A stretch of DNA of 64,000 bases from JBMNCQ01 sp049366715 (lineage in GTDB: Bacteria; Bacillota; Peptococcia; Peptococcales; BICA1-8). Below are positions 1-8,285 of this stretch, in pieces. Under the pieces are notes generated by a model. That model was given only the letters and a program-made list of their open reading frames with translations, was not told the origin of the DNA and made no database searches. The position numbers and the translations under genes are program-made. The stretch lies in the NCBI GenBank assembly GCA_049366715.1, contig JBMNCQ010000059.1, forward strand, positions 62,001 through 126,000. The letters run 5' to 3'. Every line of letters begins with the position of its first letter. Position 1 is the stretch's first letter.

Positions 1-1
1 T

Positions 2-1135
2 TTGCAAACAGGTAATTCGGAAATCGGGCAGATTCAGGAAACAACGGCGGGCCATATTTTAAGCAATACGGTTCCCATTAAGGTCAACGGCCGGGTTACA
101 GGAGTAGTGGCAACCTTTCAGGAGGTTGCCAGGATTCAAGATGCCGAGCATAAAATCAGACGGGATTTATACCGGCAGGGTTTCGTTGCCAGGTACAAGT
201 TTAATGATATCTTAACCTGTGATGCCAATATGCGGCGTCTTATCGAGATTGCCCGGGATTATGCCGGAACTGATGCGACAATTCTTATTGAAGGGGAAAG
301 CGGTACCGGAAAAGAGATGCTGGGTCAAGGGATCCATCTCGCCAGTCCGCGCAGGGCAGAACCTTTTATTGCTGTCAATTGTGCGGCTTTACCGCCTCAA
401 CTGCTGGAAAGTGAATTATTCGGTTATGAGGAAGGAGCTTTTACAGGAGCGAAGAAGGGTGGTAAATGCGGACTTTTTGAGCTGGCTCATAATGGTACGA
501 TTTTTCTTGATGAAATCGGGGAAATGGCTAAGGAGCTGCAGGCCGGATTATTAAGGGTACTGGAAGAAAGACAGGTAATGCGCCTGGGGTCCGATAAAAT
601 AATCCCCGTAAATATCCGGGTCATAGCTGCTGCAAATGTTCCCCTGCAGGAGCAGATGAAAAAAGGCTTGTTTAGAACCGATTTATTCTACAGGCTGAAT
701 GTTCTAAACTTACGCCCAATTCCTTTACGGGAAAGAAAGGGTGATATCGAATATCTGGCCGGTTATTTCCTGCGCAGATGCAATGAAAAATACGGCCGGC
801 AGGTGGAAGGACTTTCCTCTGACGTAATCAGTTTTCTAAAAAATTACCCCTGGCCCGGGAATATCAGAGAACTAAAAAATGTTATGGAACGGATCGTTTT
901 ATCAGCCAAAACTGATTACATAACGCTGGGTTCCATTGCGTTGATAATCAATGAATTAAGGGAGTTAAAGCATCATGAGGACGGGGAAGAATCCTTGTCT
1001 GTATTTCTTAGCGGTACAATGAATGAGATAAAGGGCAGAATAGTCCGGAGAGTCTTAGCGGAGGAAGGATATAATAAAAGCCGTACGGCTAAAAGGTTAA
1101 AAATTGACCGTTCCACCTTGGAACGGTATTTGTGA
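2..1135 (+). CDS. Sigma-54-dependent activator (PAS-AAA+-Fis), 5'-truncated by window
   Basis: Enhancer-binding protein that uses ATP to open sigma-54 RNA polymerase complexes. The window starts inside the gene, so the N-terminus is missing; the first ~60 visible residues look like the end of a PAS sensor domain. The AAA+ domain follows, with Walker A GESGTGKE (visible residues 98-105), the sigma-54 contact loop GAFTGA (145-150) and Walker B GTIFLDE (165-171). A Fis-type helix-turn-helix fills the last ~35 residues. The gene is followed by a terminator, a sigma-54 promoter and the hydroxyacid/2-oxoacid operon, so that operon is its likely target (inference). The ligand cannot be deduced from what is visible. 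Confidence 0.95.
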   Translation: MQTGNSEIGQIQETTAGHILSNTVPIKVNGRVTGVVATFQEVARIQDAEHKIRRDLYRQGFVARYKFNDILTCDANMRRLIEIARDYAGTDATILIEGESGTGKEMLGQGIHLASPRRAEPFIAVNCAALPPQLLESELFGYEEGAFTGAKKGGKCGLFELAHNGTIFLDEIGEMAKELQAGLLRVLEERQVMRLGSDKIIPVNIRVIAAANVPLQEQMKKGLFRTDLFYRLNVLNLRPIPLRERKGDIEYLAGYFLRRCNEKYGRQVEGLSSDVISFLKNYPWPGNIRELKNVMERIVLSAKTDYITLGSIALIINELRELKHHEDGEESLSVFLSGTMNEIKGRIVRRVLAEEGYNKSRTAKRLKIDRSTLERYL

Positions 1136-1147
1136 TGCCGGATTTTA

Positions 1148-1188
1148 CCGCATTATTGTTGGAAAAAACAACAATAATGCGGTTTTTT
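1148..1188 (+). terminator. Intrinsic terminator after the sigma-54 activator
   Basis: A 13-bp perfect stem (1148-1160 with 1170-1182, extended by one G-C pair) is followed by six T. It begins 13 bp after the activator stop. Its GCATTAT/ATAATGC arms resemble those of the palindrome at 25961-26006, which also lies between a sigma-54 activator and a sigma-54 promoter, so it may double as an activator site. Confidence 0.85.
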
Positions 1189-1224
1189 GGTGAGGGTTAA
1201 GCGCTTAAACTCGGGTAACAGCTT

Positions 1225-1240
1225 TGGCATGGTTTTTGCT
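1225..1240 (+). promoter_or_regulatory. Sigma-54 (-24/-12) promoter of the UxaA operon
   Basis: TGGCAT (1225-1230), a 5-bp spacer and TTGCT (1236-1240) give the invariant GG-N10-GC spacing of a -24/-12 promoter. It lies 57 bp before the start codon at 1297, directly downstream of a sigma-54 activator gene. A perfect 12-bp palindrome TTAAGCGCTTAA sits just upstream at 1197-1208. Confidence 0.8.
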
Positions 1241-1296
1241 ATTTCATTTGTTAGGGCAGTCAGCTGTCATAAATTTTTGCAGAGGGGGTCAGACAA

Positions 1297-1614
1297 ATGG
1301 TTAAGCAGGCCGTAGTTACCGGTGTTGGGGATAATGTTGCCACGGCTACCAATGATCTGGCAAAAGGAACTTTAGTGAGTATGGTGGCCGGAGAAAAGGA
1401 ACTGGAGGTGCTGGTTAAGGAAGAGATACCTTTTGGTCATAAGTTTGCAATTGAAGACATAGCCCGGGGGGAGCATATCATTAAATACTCTGAGCCGATA
1501 GGTATTGCCGGCCGGAATATAACTGCCGGGGAGCATGTCCATGTTAAAAATGTAGATAGTGAGCGGGGACGGGGCGACCTGGAGCCAAAGGAGGAAAGAG
1601 CAGATGAAATTTAA
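1297..1614 (+). CDS. UxaA-family dehydratase, small (SAF-domain) subunit
   Basis: A 105-residue protein that matches the N-terminal SAF domain of the altronate/galactarate dehydratase (UxaA/GarD) family, here encoded as a separate small subunit as in (R)-sulfolactate sulfo-lyase and related split enzymes. The segments with GHKFAIEDIARGE and IKYSEPIGIA are typical of this domain. The start follows the ribosome site AGAGGGGG. The stop overlaps the start of the large subunit by 11 bp, so the two are translationally coupled and should form one enzyme removing water (or sulfite) from a 2-hydroxy acid. The substrate cannot be assigned from sequence. Confidence 0.85.
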   Translation: MVKQAVVTGVGDNVATATNDLAKGTLVSMVAGEKELEVLVKEEIPFGHKFAIEDIARGEHIIKYSEPIGIAGRNITAGEHVHVKNVDSERGRGDLEPKEERADEI

Positions 1615-2761
1615 AGGATACCGCCGCCCTGACGGCAGGGTCGGCGTCCGCAACCATGTTTTATTGCTGCCGACGAGTATCTGTGCAAATAAGGTTGCTG
1701 CGGAGATTGCCGGCAAGGTCCGGGGCTGTGTGGCAATTGACAATACTTACGGCTGCTGTCAGGTCGGGAGTGATTATGATCTGACTTTCAGAACCATCGT
1801 TAATCTGGGCCGGCATCCCAATGCCGGGGCTGTTATTGTTGTGGGGCTGGGCTGTGAAGGTTTGGAACCCCTAAAGGTTTATCAGGAATTGGAAAAGGCC
1901 GGTAAGCCTGTCGCGAAAATTGTTATCCAGGAAGAGGGCGGAACTCTTCAAGCCTTTGCCCGCGGATGTCAGATAGCCAGGGAATACGGGCAAATTCTCT
2001 CCCAGCAGGAAAGGGTCCCCTGTGATGCCGGCGGGTTAATACTGGGTATTGAATGCGGAGGATCTGATACCACTTCGGGCTTGGCTTCCAATCCTGCTTC
2101 CGGGTATGCTTCCGACTTGCTTATTGCAGCAGGGGGGACTTCCATTCTTTCTGAGACTACAGAGCTGATCGGAGCCGAACATGTGTTGGCGAGAAGGGCG
2201 GTTACTCCCCAAGTTGCCGAGGAGTTAATGAATATGGTCAGAATTTGTGAAGGAAAAGCCAAGGATATGGGACAGGATATTCGCGGCACGCAGCCTACCC
2301 CCGGCAATATCGCCGGGGGGATAACCACCATTGAGGAAAAATCGCTGGGGTGTATCCATAAAGCCGGTTCGGCTCCGGTGCAGGGTATTCTGAACTATGG
2401 GGAAATCCCCCCGGCGCAAGGCTTGTATGTTATGGACACCCCGGGACAGGATATCGTCTCCATATCCGGGATGGTGGCCGGAGGAGCCCAAGTGGTTATT
2501 TTTACTACCGGCCGGGGGACGCCAACGGGTAACCCCCTTGCCCCCGTCCTGAAAATTACCGGAAACAGGAGGACTTACACAAAAATGCGGGATAATATTG
2601 ATATCCAAGTAGCAGAAATTGTGGAAGGCACCAAAACAATCAGTGAAATGGGGCAAACAATCTTTGCAGAGATTATGAAAGTAACCGGGGGTAAAACGAC
2701 AAAGGCTGAGGAATTGGGTCATACCGAGTTTTCTATCTATAGAACCGGGCCTACTTTTTAA
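1604..2761 (+). CDS. UxaA-family dehydratase, large subunit
   Basis: A 385-residue catalytic subunit of the altronate/galactarate dehydratase family. The ATG at 1604 (protein begins MKFKGYRRPDGRVGVRN) is preferred over an upstream in-frame start because GGAGGAAAG lies just before it and GYRRPDGRVGVRN is the usual family opening. Conserved cysteine motifs TYGCCQVG, GLGCEGL and GIECGGSDTTSG are present and presumably bind the metal or Fe-S centre. Together with the SAF subunit it should convert a polyhydroxy or 2-hydroxy acid to a 2-oxo acid, which fits the 2-oxoacid oxidoreductase genes that follow. Sulfolactate, altronate and galactarate are all possible substrates. Confidence 0.88.
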   Translation: MKFKGYRRPDGRVGVRNHVLLLPTSICANKVAAEIAGKVRGCVAIDNTYGCCQVGSDYDLTFRTIVNLGRHPNAGAVIVVGLGCEGLEPLKVYQELEKAGKPVAKIVIQEEGGTLQAFARGCQIAREYGQILSQQERVPCDAGGLILGIECGGSDTTSGLASNPASGYASDLLIAAGGTSILSETTELIGAEHVLARRAVTPQVAEELMNMVRICEGKAKDMGQDIRGTQPTPGNIAGGITTIEEKSLGCIHKAGSAPVQGILNYGEIPPAQGLYVMDTPGQDIVSISGMVAGGAQVVIFTTGRGTPTGNPLAPVLKITGNRRTYTKMRDNIDIQVAEIVEGTKTISEMGQTIFAEIMKVTGGKTTKAEELGHTEFSIYRTGPTF

Positions 2762-2792
2762 ATAAGTGCTTTCTGAAAACCTAAGCCGGGAA

Positions 2793-2832
2793 GGCAAAAA
2801 ACTGTTAACTCTCCGTTAGCAGTTTTTTTGCC
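2793..2832 (+). terminator. Intrinsic terminator after the UxaA genes
   Basis: GGCAAAAAACTG (2793-2804) pairs with CAGTTTTTTTGCC (2820-2832); the T-rich part of the stem itself supplies the U tract. It separates the sigma-54 dehydratase pair from the oxidoreductase genes, which therefore probably have their own promoter in 2833-3018, where TATAAT at 2965-2970 is the only clear element. Confidence 0.7.
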
Positions 2833-3018
2833 GATAAAAGTCGTGGAAAGCAGGCAGGAGCAAATAAGTATGGTGACCGGAGATGATTAATAAGGGCATA
2901 GTAAAAATAAAAAAAATAATAAAAAAACCTTAATAAAAGCAGGAATACTGTTTTCTGAAAAGAATATAATTTTCTAAAAAGGTTTAAAGTTCAAACCAAT
3001 TTTTTAGGAGGTGAAACA

Positions 3019-3216
3019 ATGAAACTGATTATTGCCAAAGAAAAGTGTAAAGAATGTTTACTTTGTGTAGCAAATTGTCCGAAAAAATTACTGGCTGTCT
3101 CGAATGAAACCAATAACATGGGGTATCACCCTGTTTACTTAAGTGATGAAGAGAAATGCACAAGCTGTTCACTGTGCGCCATTATGTGTCCTGATACAGT
3201 AATTCAAGTTTCGTAG
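3019..3216 (+). CDS. 2-oxoacid:ferredoxin oxidoreductase, delta (ferredoxin) subunit
   Basis: A 65-residue ferredoxin-like subunit with two [4Fe-4S] motifs: CKECLLCVANCP near the N-terminus and CTSCSLCAIMCP near the C-terminus, each of the CxxCxxCxxxCP type. It moves electrons from the thiamine-diphosphate subunit to soluble ferredoxin. It is first in a tight four-gene operon in the order delta-alpha-beta-gamma, the usual order of Kor/Vor enzymes, and is preceded by AGGAGGTG. In the four-subunit naming it would be VorD/KorD. Confidence 0.92.
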   Translation: MKLIIAKEKCKECLLCVANCPKKLLAVSNETNNMGYHPVYLSDEEKCTSCSLCAIMCPDTVIQVS

Positions 3217-3227
3217 GAGGTGAAAAA

Positions 3228-4286
3228 ATGGTAAAGGTTTTAATGAAAGGAAACGAAGCAATAGGTGAAGCGGCTCTGAAAGCCGGCTGCCGCTATTTTT
3301 TCGGGTATCCCATTACCCCCCAAAGTGAGTTGCCGGAATATCTGGCCAGAAGGCTGCCGGAGGTGGGAGGTGTTTATCTCCAGGCGGAAAGTGAAGTAGC
3401 GGCCATTAATATGGTTTATGGTGCTGCCGGCTCGGGAGCCAGGGTGATGACATCTTCGTCAAGTCCGGGAATTAGTCTTAAACAAGAAGGGATCAGCTAT
3501 ATTGCCGGGGCTCAGTTGCCCTGTTTAATTGTTAATGTTACCAGGGGAGGTCCCGGTCTGGGATCAATTCAGCCGGCCCAGAGTGATTACAACCAATCAA
3601 CGAAAAACGGCGGGCACGGAGATTACCGTTTAATTGTTTTAGCTCCTAATTCTGTTCAGGAAGCAGTTGATCTCACCGTCAAAGGGTTTGCGTTGGCAGA
3701 TAAGTACAGAAATCCTGTAATGCTGCTGGCGGACGGAGTAATCGGACAGATGATGGAACCTGTAGAATTCCCGGAAAGCCTTACTTCATTACCGGAAAAA
3801 CCCTGGGCTACCTGTGGCAAAGGGGAACGGGAAAGAAATATCGTTAACTCTTTATATATAGATCCCTATGAGCTGGAACAGCACAATATCCGCTTAAAAG
3901 CAAATCTTGATAAAATTAGTGAAAATGAAATTATGAGTGAAGCTTATCTGACGGAAGATGCAGAATTGATTTTAATTGCCTATGGTACTTCGGCCCGGAT
4001 TGCCCAAGGGGTGGTTGATGAAGCCCGGGAGGCGGGTTTGAAACTGGGCTTATTCAGGCCGATTACCCTGTGGCCTTATCCGTCGGAAGAATTAAGAAAA
4101 GCAACCCTGAATGCCCGGGCTTTGCTGTGTGTGGAAATGAGCAGTCTGGGGCAAATGGTTGATGATGTCAAGCTGGCCGTTCAATGCCAAAAACCGGTGT
4201 ATTTTTACGGACGATCCGGCGGAGTGATCCCCACGGTAGAAGAAGTATATGCGAAATGTTCAGAGCTTTTAAAGGAAGGGGTGTAG
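3228..4286 (+). CDS. vorB: 2-oxoacid:ferredoxin oxidoreductase, alpha subunit (VorB type)
   Basis: Alpha subunit (352 residues) of a four-subunit 2-oxoacid:ferredoxin oxidoreductase, which oxidatively decarboxylates a 2-oxo acid to acyl-CoA and CO2. The N-terminal GYPITPQSELPEY and RGGPGLGSIQPAQSDY segments are characteristic of the pyrimidine-binding half, and the whole protein resembles those labelled 3-methyl-2-oxobutanoate dehydrogenase VorB. The gap to the delta gene is 11 bp, with its own AGGAGGTG. A Ptb homologue follows the operon, which would fit branched or short-chain acyl-CoA products. 2-oxoglutarate specificity (KorA) cannot be excluded from sequence alone. Confidence 0.88.
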   Translation: MVKVLMKGNEAIGEAALKAGCRYFFGYPITPQSELPEYLARRLPEVGGVYLQAESEVAAINMVYGAAGSGARVMTSSSSPGISLKQEGISYIAGAQLPCLIVNVTRGGPGLGSIQPAQSDYNQSTKNGGHGDYRLIVLAPNSVQEAVDLTVKGFALADKYRNPVMLLADGVIGQMMEPVEFPESLTSLPEKPWATCGKGERERNIVNSLYIDPYELEQHNIRLKANLDKISENEIMSEAYLTEDAELILIAYGTSARIAQGVVDEAREAGLKLGLFRPITLWPYPSEELRKATLNARALLCVEMSSLGQMVDDVKLAVQCQKPVYFYGRSGGVIPTVEEVYAKCSELLKEGV

Positions 4287-4289
4287 TTA

Positions 4290-5024
4290 ATGAAATTTAC
4301 ACGACCTGAATCCCTGATTGATACCAAGACATACTGTCCGGGCTGTACTCACGGAATCATACACCGCTTAGTGGCGAAAAACATTGATGAGTTCGGATTG
4401 GCTAAGGATACCATTGGGGTTGCCTCAGTGGGGTGTTCGGTGTTTACGTATAATTATTTTGATGTGGATTTTCAGGCAGGAGCTCACGGCAGGGCACCGG
4501 CTGTGGCCACAGGGGTTAAAAGAGTCCATCCCGATAAGTTTGTTTTTACCTATCAGGGGGACGGTGATCTTGCGGCTATCGGCACTGCGGAAATCATTCA
4601 TGCCGCAGCACGGGGAGAAAATATTACCGTAATTTTTGTTAATAATGCTATTTATGGAATGACAGGGGGCCAGATGGCACCTACTACGCTAATCGAGCAA
4701 AAAAGTACGACAACTCCTCAGGGAAGGGAAGCGGTTAAGGCAGGCTTTCCGATTCAAATGTCGGAGCTTTTAGCCGCTTTGGAAGGAAGTTCTTATGTAG
4801 CCAGAGTATCCGTGCATAATCCCAAACATGTTTTGCAGGCAGAAAAAGCGATTAAGAAAGCCTTTCAAACCCAGCTGGACGGGAAAGGTTTTAGTATTGT
4901 CGAAGTCCTTTCTACCTGTCCGACCAATTGGAAAATGACTCCGGTTCAAGCTACCAAGTGGTTGGAAGAAAATATGCTGCCGCATTATCCCCTGGGTGAA
5001 TTAAAAGTTAAAGAGGTGAAGTAG
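4290..5024 (+). CDS. 2-oxoacid:ferredoxin oxidoreductase, beta (thiamine diphosphate) subunit
   Basis: A 244-residue beta subunit that binds thiamine diphosphate. CPGCTHG near residue 17 is the family's N-terminal cysteine motif, and GDGDLAAIG followed by a conserved Asn-rich stretch (FVNNAIYGMTGGQ) is the Mg-thiamine-diphosphate site. It starts 3 bp after the alpha stop, so the genes are co-translated. It carries out decarboxylation and passes electrons to the delta subunit. The equivalent name would be VorA/KorB. Confidence 0.92.
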   Translation: MKFTRPESLIDTKTYCPGCTHGIIHRLVAKNIDEFGLAKDTIGVASVGCSVFTYNYFDVDFQAGAHGRAPAVATGVKRVHPDKFVFTYQGDGDLAAIGTAEIIHAAARGENITVIFVNNAIYGMTGGQMAPTTLIEQKSTTTPQGREAVKAGFPIQMSELLAALEGSSYVARVSVHNPKHVLQAEKAIKKAFQTQLDGKGFSIVEVLSTCPTNWKMTPVQATKWLEENMLPHYPLGELKVKEVK

Positions 5025-5025
5025 T

Positions 5026-5571
5026 ATGAACTGGCAGATGATTTTAGCAGGTTTCGGCGGTCAGGGCATGATGTTTCTGGGACAACTCCTGGCTTATGCG
5101 GCGATGGAGGATGATAAGAACACGACCTGGATCCCCTCTTATGGACCGGAGATGCGGGGAGGTACTGCTAACTGTTCGGTGGTTATTTCCTCCAAAAAGG
5201 TAAACTCTCCCATAGTCAGCAGGCCCAATTTATTGGTAGCCATGAATATGCCGTCCCTTCATAAATTTGTCGATAGCATTAAGGAGGGGGGATACCTGTT
5301 TTTAAATTGTTCGTTAGCCGATGAAGAGGTAACAAGGAAAGATATCAAGGTAATCAACATACCGGCTAACGATTTAGCGGGTGAATTGGGGTCCGCCAAG
5401 ATTGCCAACATGGTTGTTTTAGGAGCTATTGTCGGTAAAACAGGCTGTGTAGAGCCGGCCAGCGTCTATAAAATTCTAGCGAAAAAAGTTCCCGCTTCCC
5501 GGAGGGATTTACTGGATTTAAATAAGAAGGCCATTCAAGTGGGAATGGATTATGCAGCAAATAACAGCTGA
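5026..5571 (+). CDS. 2-oxoacid:ferredoxin oxidoreductase, gamma subunit
   Basis: A 181-residue gamma subunit (Rossmann-like domain) with the opening GFGGQGMMFLGQLLA and the MRGGTANCSVVIS segment of this family; it is the part that helps bind coenzyme A. It starts 1 bp after the beta stop and closes the four-gene operon. No terminator is evident in the 157 bp before the next gene, which has inverted segments but no stem with a T run, so read-through into the acyltransferase gene is possible. Confidence 0.92.
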   Translation: MNWQMILAGFGGQGMMFLGQLLAYAAMEDDKNTTWIPSYGPEMRGGTANCSVVISSKKVNSPIVSRPNLLVAMNMPSLHKFVDSIKEGGYLFLNCSLADEEVTRKDIKVINIPANDLAGELGSAKIANMVVLGAIVGKTGCVEPASVYKILAKKVPASRRDLLDLNKKAIQVGMDYAANNS

Positions 5572-5728
5572 AATTTTATTTCTTAGATCCCCCTCACTCT
5601 GAAGGTATAATTTTAAAGATTGATTATTTTAATCTGCTGAATATGATTATTTTTAGAACTATACCTTTAAACCTTTTATTTTTATAAAATTTTAATTATA
5701 ATAGCTTATGATTAATGGAGGGAGCAAG

Positions 5729-6631
5729 ATGAATTTTGACGCAATTTTAGCAAAAGTCGCGAAAAACAACAGTAAAAATACTGTTGCAATTGCCGCTGCC
5801 GATGATGAGCATGTTCTCAAAGCCGTCAAAGGCTGTTTGGATTTAGGCTTGGGTAAATTTATTTTGGTAGGAAATGAAGAAAAAATTATAAATTTAGGGC
5901 AGAAGCTGGCAATGGATTTTGGTAATCTGGAGATAATTAATGAGCCTCAGATAGATAAAACCGGCTATCAGGCTGTCCGGGCCGTGGTAGAAGGCCGGGC
6001 CCGGATCGTGATGAAAGGATTAATCGGCACCGCGGCCTTTTTAAAAGCCGTTCTGAATAAAGAGCAGGGTTTAAGAACGGGCAGTATTTTAAGTCATGTA
6101 GCAGTTTTCGAGATTCCGGGGAGAGATAATTTACTGACTGTTACGGACTGCGCAATGAATATAGCGCCTGCTTTAGAAGAAAAGATAAAAATTATTAAAA
6201 ATGTTACCCAGGTGACCGGTGCCCTGGCGATGGAAAAGCCCAAAATAGCTGCCGTATGTGCAGTAGAGACGGTAAATCCGCAAATGCCGGCAACCATAGA
6301 TGCTGCTTTACTGGCTAAAATGTCGGAACGCGGACAATTAGGCAATGTGCTTGTCGACGGGCCGCTGGCTTTAGATAATGCGGTTTCAAGGGAGGCAGCT
6401 TTGCATAAAGGTATTATCAGTCCTGTTGCCGGTCAGGCTGAAGTAATTTTAGTGCCCAATATTGAGACCGGCAATGTTTTGTATAAAGCCCTGGCCTTTA
6501 TGGGTAATGCCAAATCAGCCGGCATTGTGGTAGGAGCCGGAGCGCCCATTGTTTTGACCTCCCGGGCAGATAGTTTTGAAACAAAGATCAGGTCTCTGGC
6601 CTTAAGCCTGCTGGTAAGTGCAGGCCATTAG
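5729..6631 (+). CDS. ptb: Phosphate butyryltransferase-like phosphotransacylase
   Basis: A 300-residue member of the phosphate acetyl/butyryltransferase family, which exchanges CoA for phosphate on short acyl groups and so starts substrate-level ATP formation. Family features include the GLIGTAAFLKAVLNKEQGLR segment, the SHVAVFEIPG strand and the glycine-rich FMGNAKSAGIVVGA near the end. The ATG at 5729 has GGAGGGAGC before it and is preferred over an ATG 21 bp upstream. It follows the oxidoreductase operon, whose acyl-CoA product is a natural substrate. No butyrate or acetate kinase gene lies in this window, so the partner kinase must be elsewhere. Confidence 0.88.
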   Translation: MNFDAILAKVAKNNSKNTVAIAAADDEHVLKAVKGCLDLGLGKFILVGNEEKIINLGQKLAMDFGNLEIINEPQIDKTGYQAVRAVVEGRARIVMKGLIGTAAFLKAVLNKEQGLRTGSILSHVAVFEIPGRDNLLTVTDCAMNIAPALEEKIKIIKNVTQVTGALAMEKPKIAAVCAVETVNPQMPATIDAALLAKMSERGQLGNVLVDGPLALDNAVSREAALHKGIISPVAGQAEVILVPNIETGNVLYKALAFMGNAKSAGIVVGAGAPIVLTSRADSFETKIRSLALSLLVSAGH

Positions 6632-6890
6632 ACAACGATCCGGGGGGAGATATTTTTGGAGGGTGCATTTTTCCGGGCAGATTTTATTGACTCATAGGAT
6701 CTAGTGGAGAAAAATGTCTTTGGGGAAATATTTCTTATGGGATAGCGATAAAAAAAACTGGGAAAGGAGGAAAACCGGATATTTGCAAGCTGTGTATTTC
6801 TGTGAATTTGAGTGAATGGCGGTAGAGGTGAATAAAAGATATTTAAAGACGAAGCAAAAGAAAATTTACTGTTAATGGGAGAGGGAGTAT
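6632..6890. other. Intergenic region before glcD
   Basis: The 259 bp hold a purine-rich stretch with a strong ribosome-site-like AAAGGAGG at about 6763-6770, but only a ~10-codon frame follows it (TTG at about 6783). No terminator, sigma-54 site or clear sigma-A promoter was recognised. Confidence 0.4.
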
Positions 6891-8285
6891 ATGTTGGATC
6901 AAAAGCTAATTAACGAATTAAAAAAGGCAGTAGGTTCGGAAAAAGTTTTTGCAAGCAAAGAAGACCTGGTTTGTTACTCCTATGATGCAACTTCTTTTTC
7001 CTACATGCCGGATCTTGTTGTTTCAGTGAACAATACTCAGGAAGTATCGGAAGTGATGAAAATTGCTTACCGCTATGAGGTTCCTGTAGTCCCCAGAGGC
7101 GGCGGGTCCAATCTTTGCGGGGGTACCGTGCCGGTAAAAGGCGGAATCATCCTTGATTTGGCAAAAATGGATGAAATTATTGAGATTGATATTGAAAATT
7201 TAGTTGCTGTCTGTCAACCGGGGGTAGTTACCGCTGAATTTCAAACAGCAGTGGAAAAAACAGGGCTTTTTTATCCCCCTGATCCTCAGAGTATGGCGAT
7301 GTCCACGATGGGCGGCAATGTAGCGACAAATGCCGGCGGGCCAAGATGTTTTAAATATGGAGTTACCCGGGACTATCTGCTGGGATTGGAAGTTGTCCTG
7401 GCCGACGGCAGGATTATCAAAACAGGCGGTAAAACGATTAAAAATGTTTCAGGTTATGATTTAACCAGATTGTTTGCCGGTTCGGAAGGTACCTTAGGTG
7501 TGGTTACAGAGATTACAGTTCGTTTAATTCCCTTGCCGGAGGCCAAAAGAACTGCCTTAGCTATTTTTGATGAACTGGAAAAGGCTGCGGAAGCGGTGTC
7601 GGGAATTATTAAAAAGAAAATAGTTCCTACGACTCTGGAATTAATGGACCAGGAAACAATGAAATTAATTGAAGCCAGTAAGCCGGTAGGGCTTCCCACC
7701 GATGCTGATTCAGCCGTCTTAATAGAAGTAGACGGCAGTAACAGTGATGTAGATAAACAAATTAAACAAGTGGCAGAAGTCTGCCGTGAGTTCGGCGCCC
7801 GGGATATTAAAGTTGCAGAAACGCCGGAAGATGCTGCTAAACTCTGGGCAGGCCGTAAATCTGCTTTTGGGGTCATGGCTTTAAGTGCACCCACTGTCTT
7901 TACCGAAGATGCAACGGTGCCCAGAAGTTTGCTGGCTCCTATGGTCAAAGAAATTAAAAACATTGCCCGCAAATATGAGCTCAAGATACCTGTTTTAGGG
8001 CATACGGGTGACGGGAATCTTCATCCGATAATCTGTTTTGATGAACGAAATAAAGATGAGCTGGCCAGAGTAGAAAAGGCAATAGATGAGATTTTTGCCT
8101 TAGCAATCAAGTATGGCGGTACCTTGAGCGGGGAGCATGGCATAGGGATTGCCAAACAAAAGTATATTCCCTGGGAATTTGGCGAAGACGGGTTAGCAGT
8201 GTTGCAAAGTATCAAGGATGCCTTAGATCCTAAAAATATCTTAAACCCGGGCAAAGTATTCTTGAGGAGTGAACAGTATGCATAA
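6891..8285 (+). CDS. glcD: FAD-linked 2-hydroxyacid oxidase subunit (GlcD type)
   Basis: A 464-residue flavoprotein of the GlcD/lactate dehydrogenase family that oxidises a 2-hydroxy acid such as glycolate or lactate to the 2-oxo acid. The FAD_binding_4 domain fills about residues 38-215, with PRGGGSNLCGG and GGNVATNAGGPR contacting FAD. The C-terminal cap domain contains GHTGDGNLHPIICFD and LSGEHGIG, which hold the substrate and metal-binding histidines. It overlaps the Fe-S partner by 8 bp, so the two are coupled, and this arrangement suggests electron transfer from FAD to the partner's clusters. D-lactate and D-2-hydroxyglutarate are alternative substrates. Confidence 0.9.
   Translation: MLDQKLINELKKAVGSEKVFASKEDLVCYSYDATSFSYMPDLVVSVNNTQEVSEVMKIAYRYEVPVVPRGGGSNLCGGTVPVKGGIILDLAKMDEIIEIDIENLVAVCQPGVVTAEFQTAVEKTGLFYPPDPQSMAMSTMGGNVATNAGGPRCFKYGVTRDYLLGLEVVLADGRIIKTGGKTIKNVSGYDLTRLFAGSEGTLGVVTEITVRLIPLPEAKRTALAIFDELEKAAEAVSGIIKKKIVPTTLELMDQETMKLIEASKPVGLPTDADSAVLIEVDGSNSDVDKQIKQVAEVCREFGARDIKVAETPEDAAKLWAGRKSAFGVMALSAPTVFTEDATVPRSLLAPMVKEIKNIARKYELKIPVLGHTGDGNLHPIICFDERNKDELARVEKAIDEIFALAIKYGGTLSGEHGIGIAKQKYIPWEFGEDGLAVLQSIKDALDPKNILNPGKVFLRSEQYA

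Noticed and set aside
1197..1208. TTAAGCGCTTAA palindrome as the enhancer site of the first sigma-54 promoter
   Set aside because: It is perfect, but ends 17 bp before the -24 element, too close for a standard looping activator; kept only as a remark.
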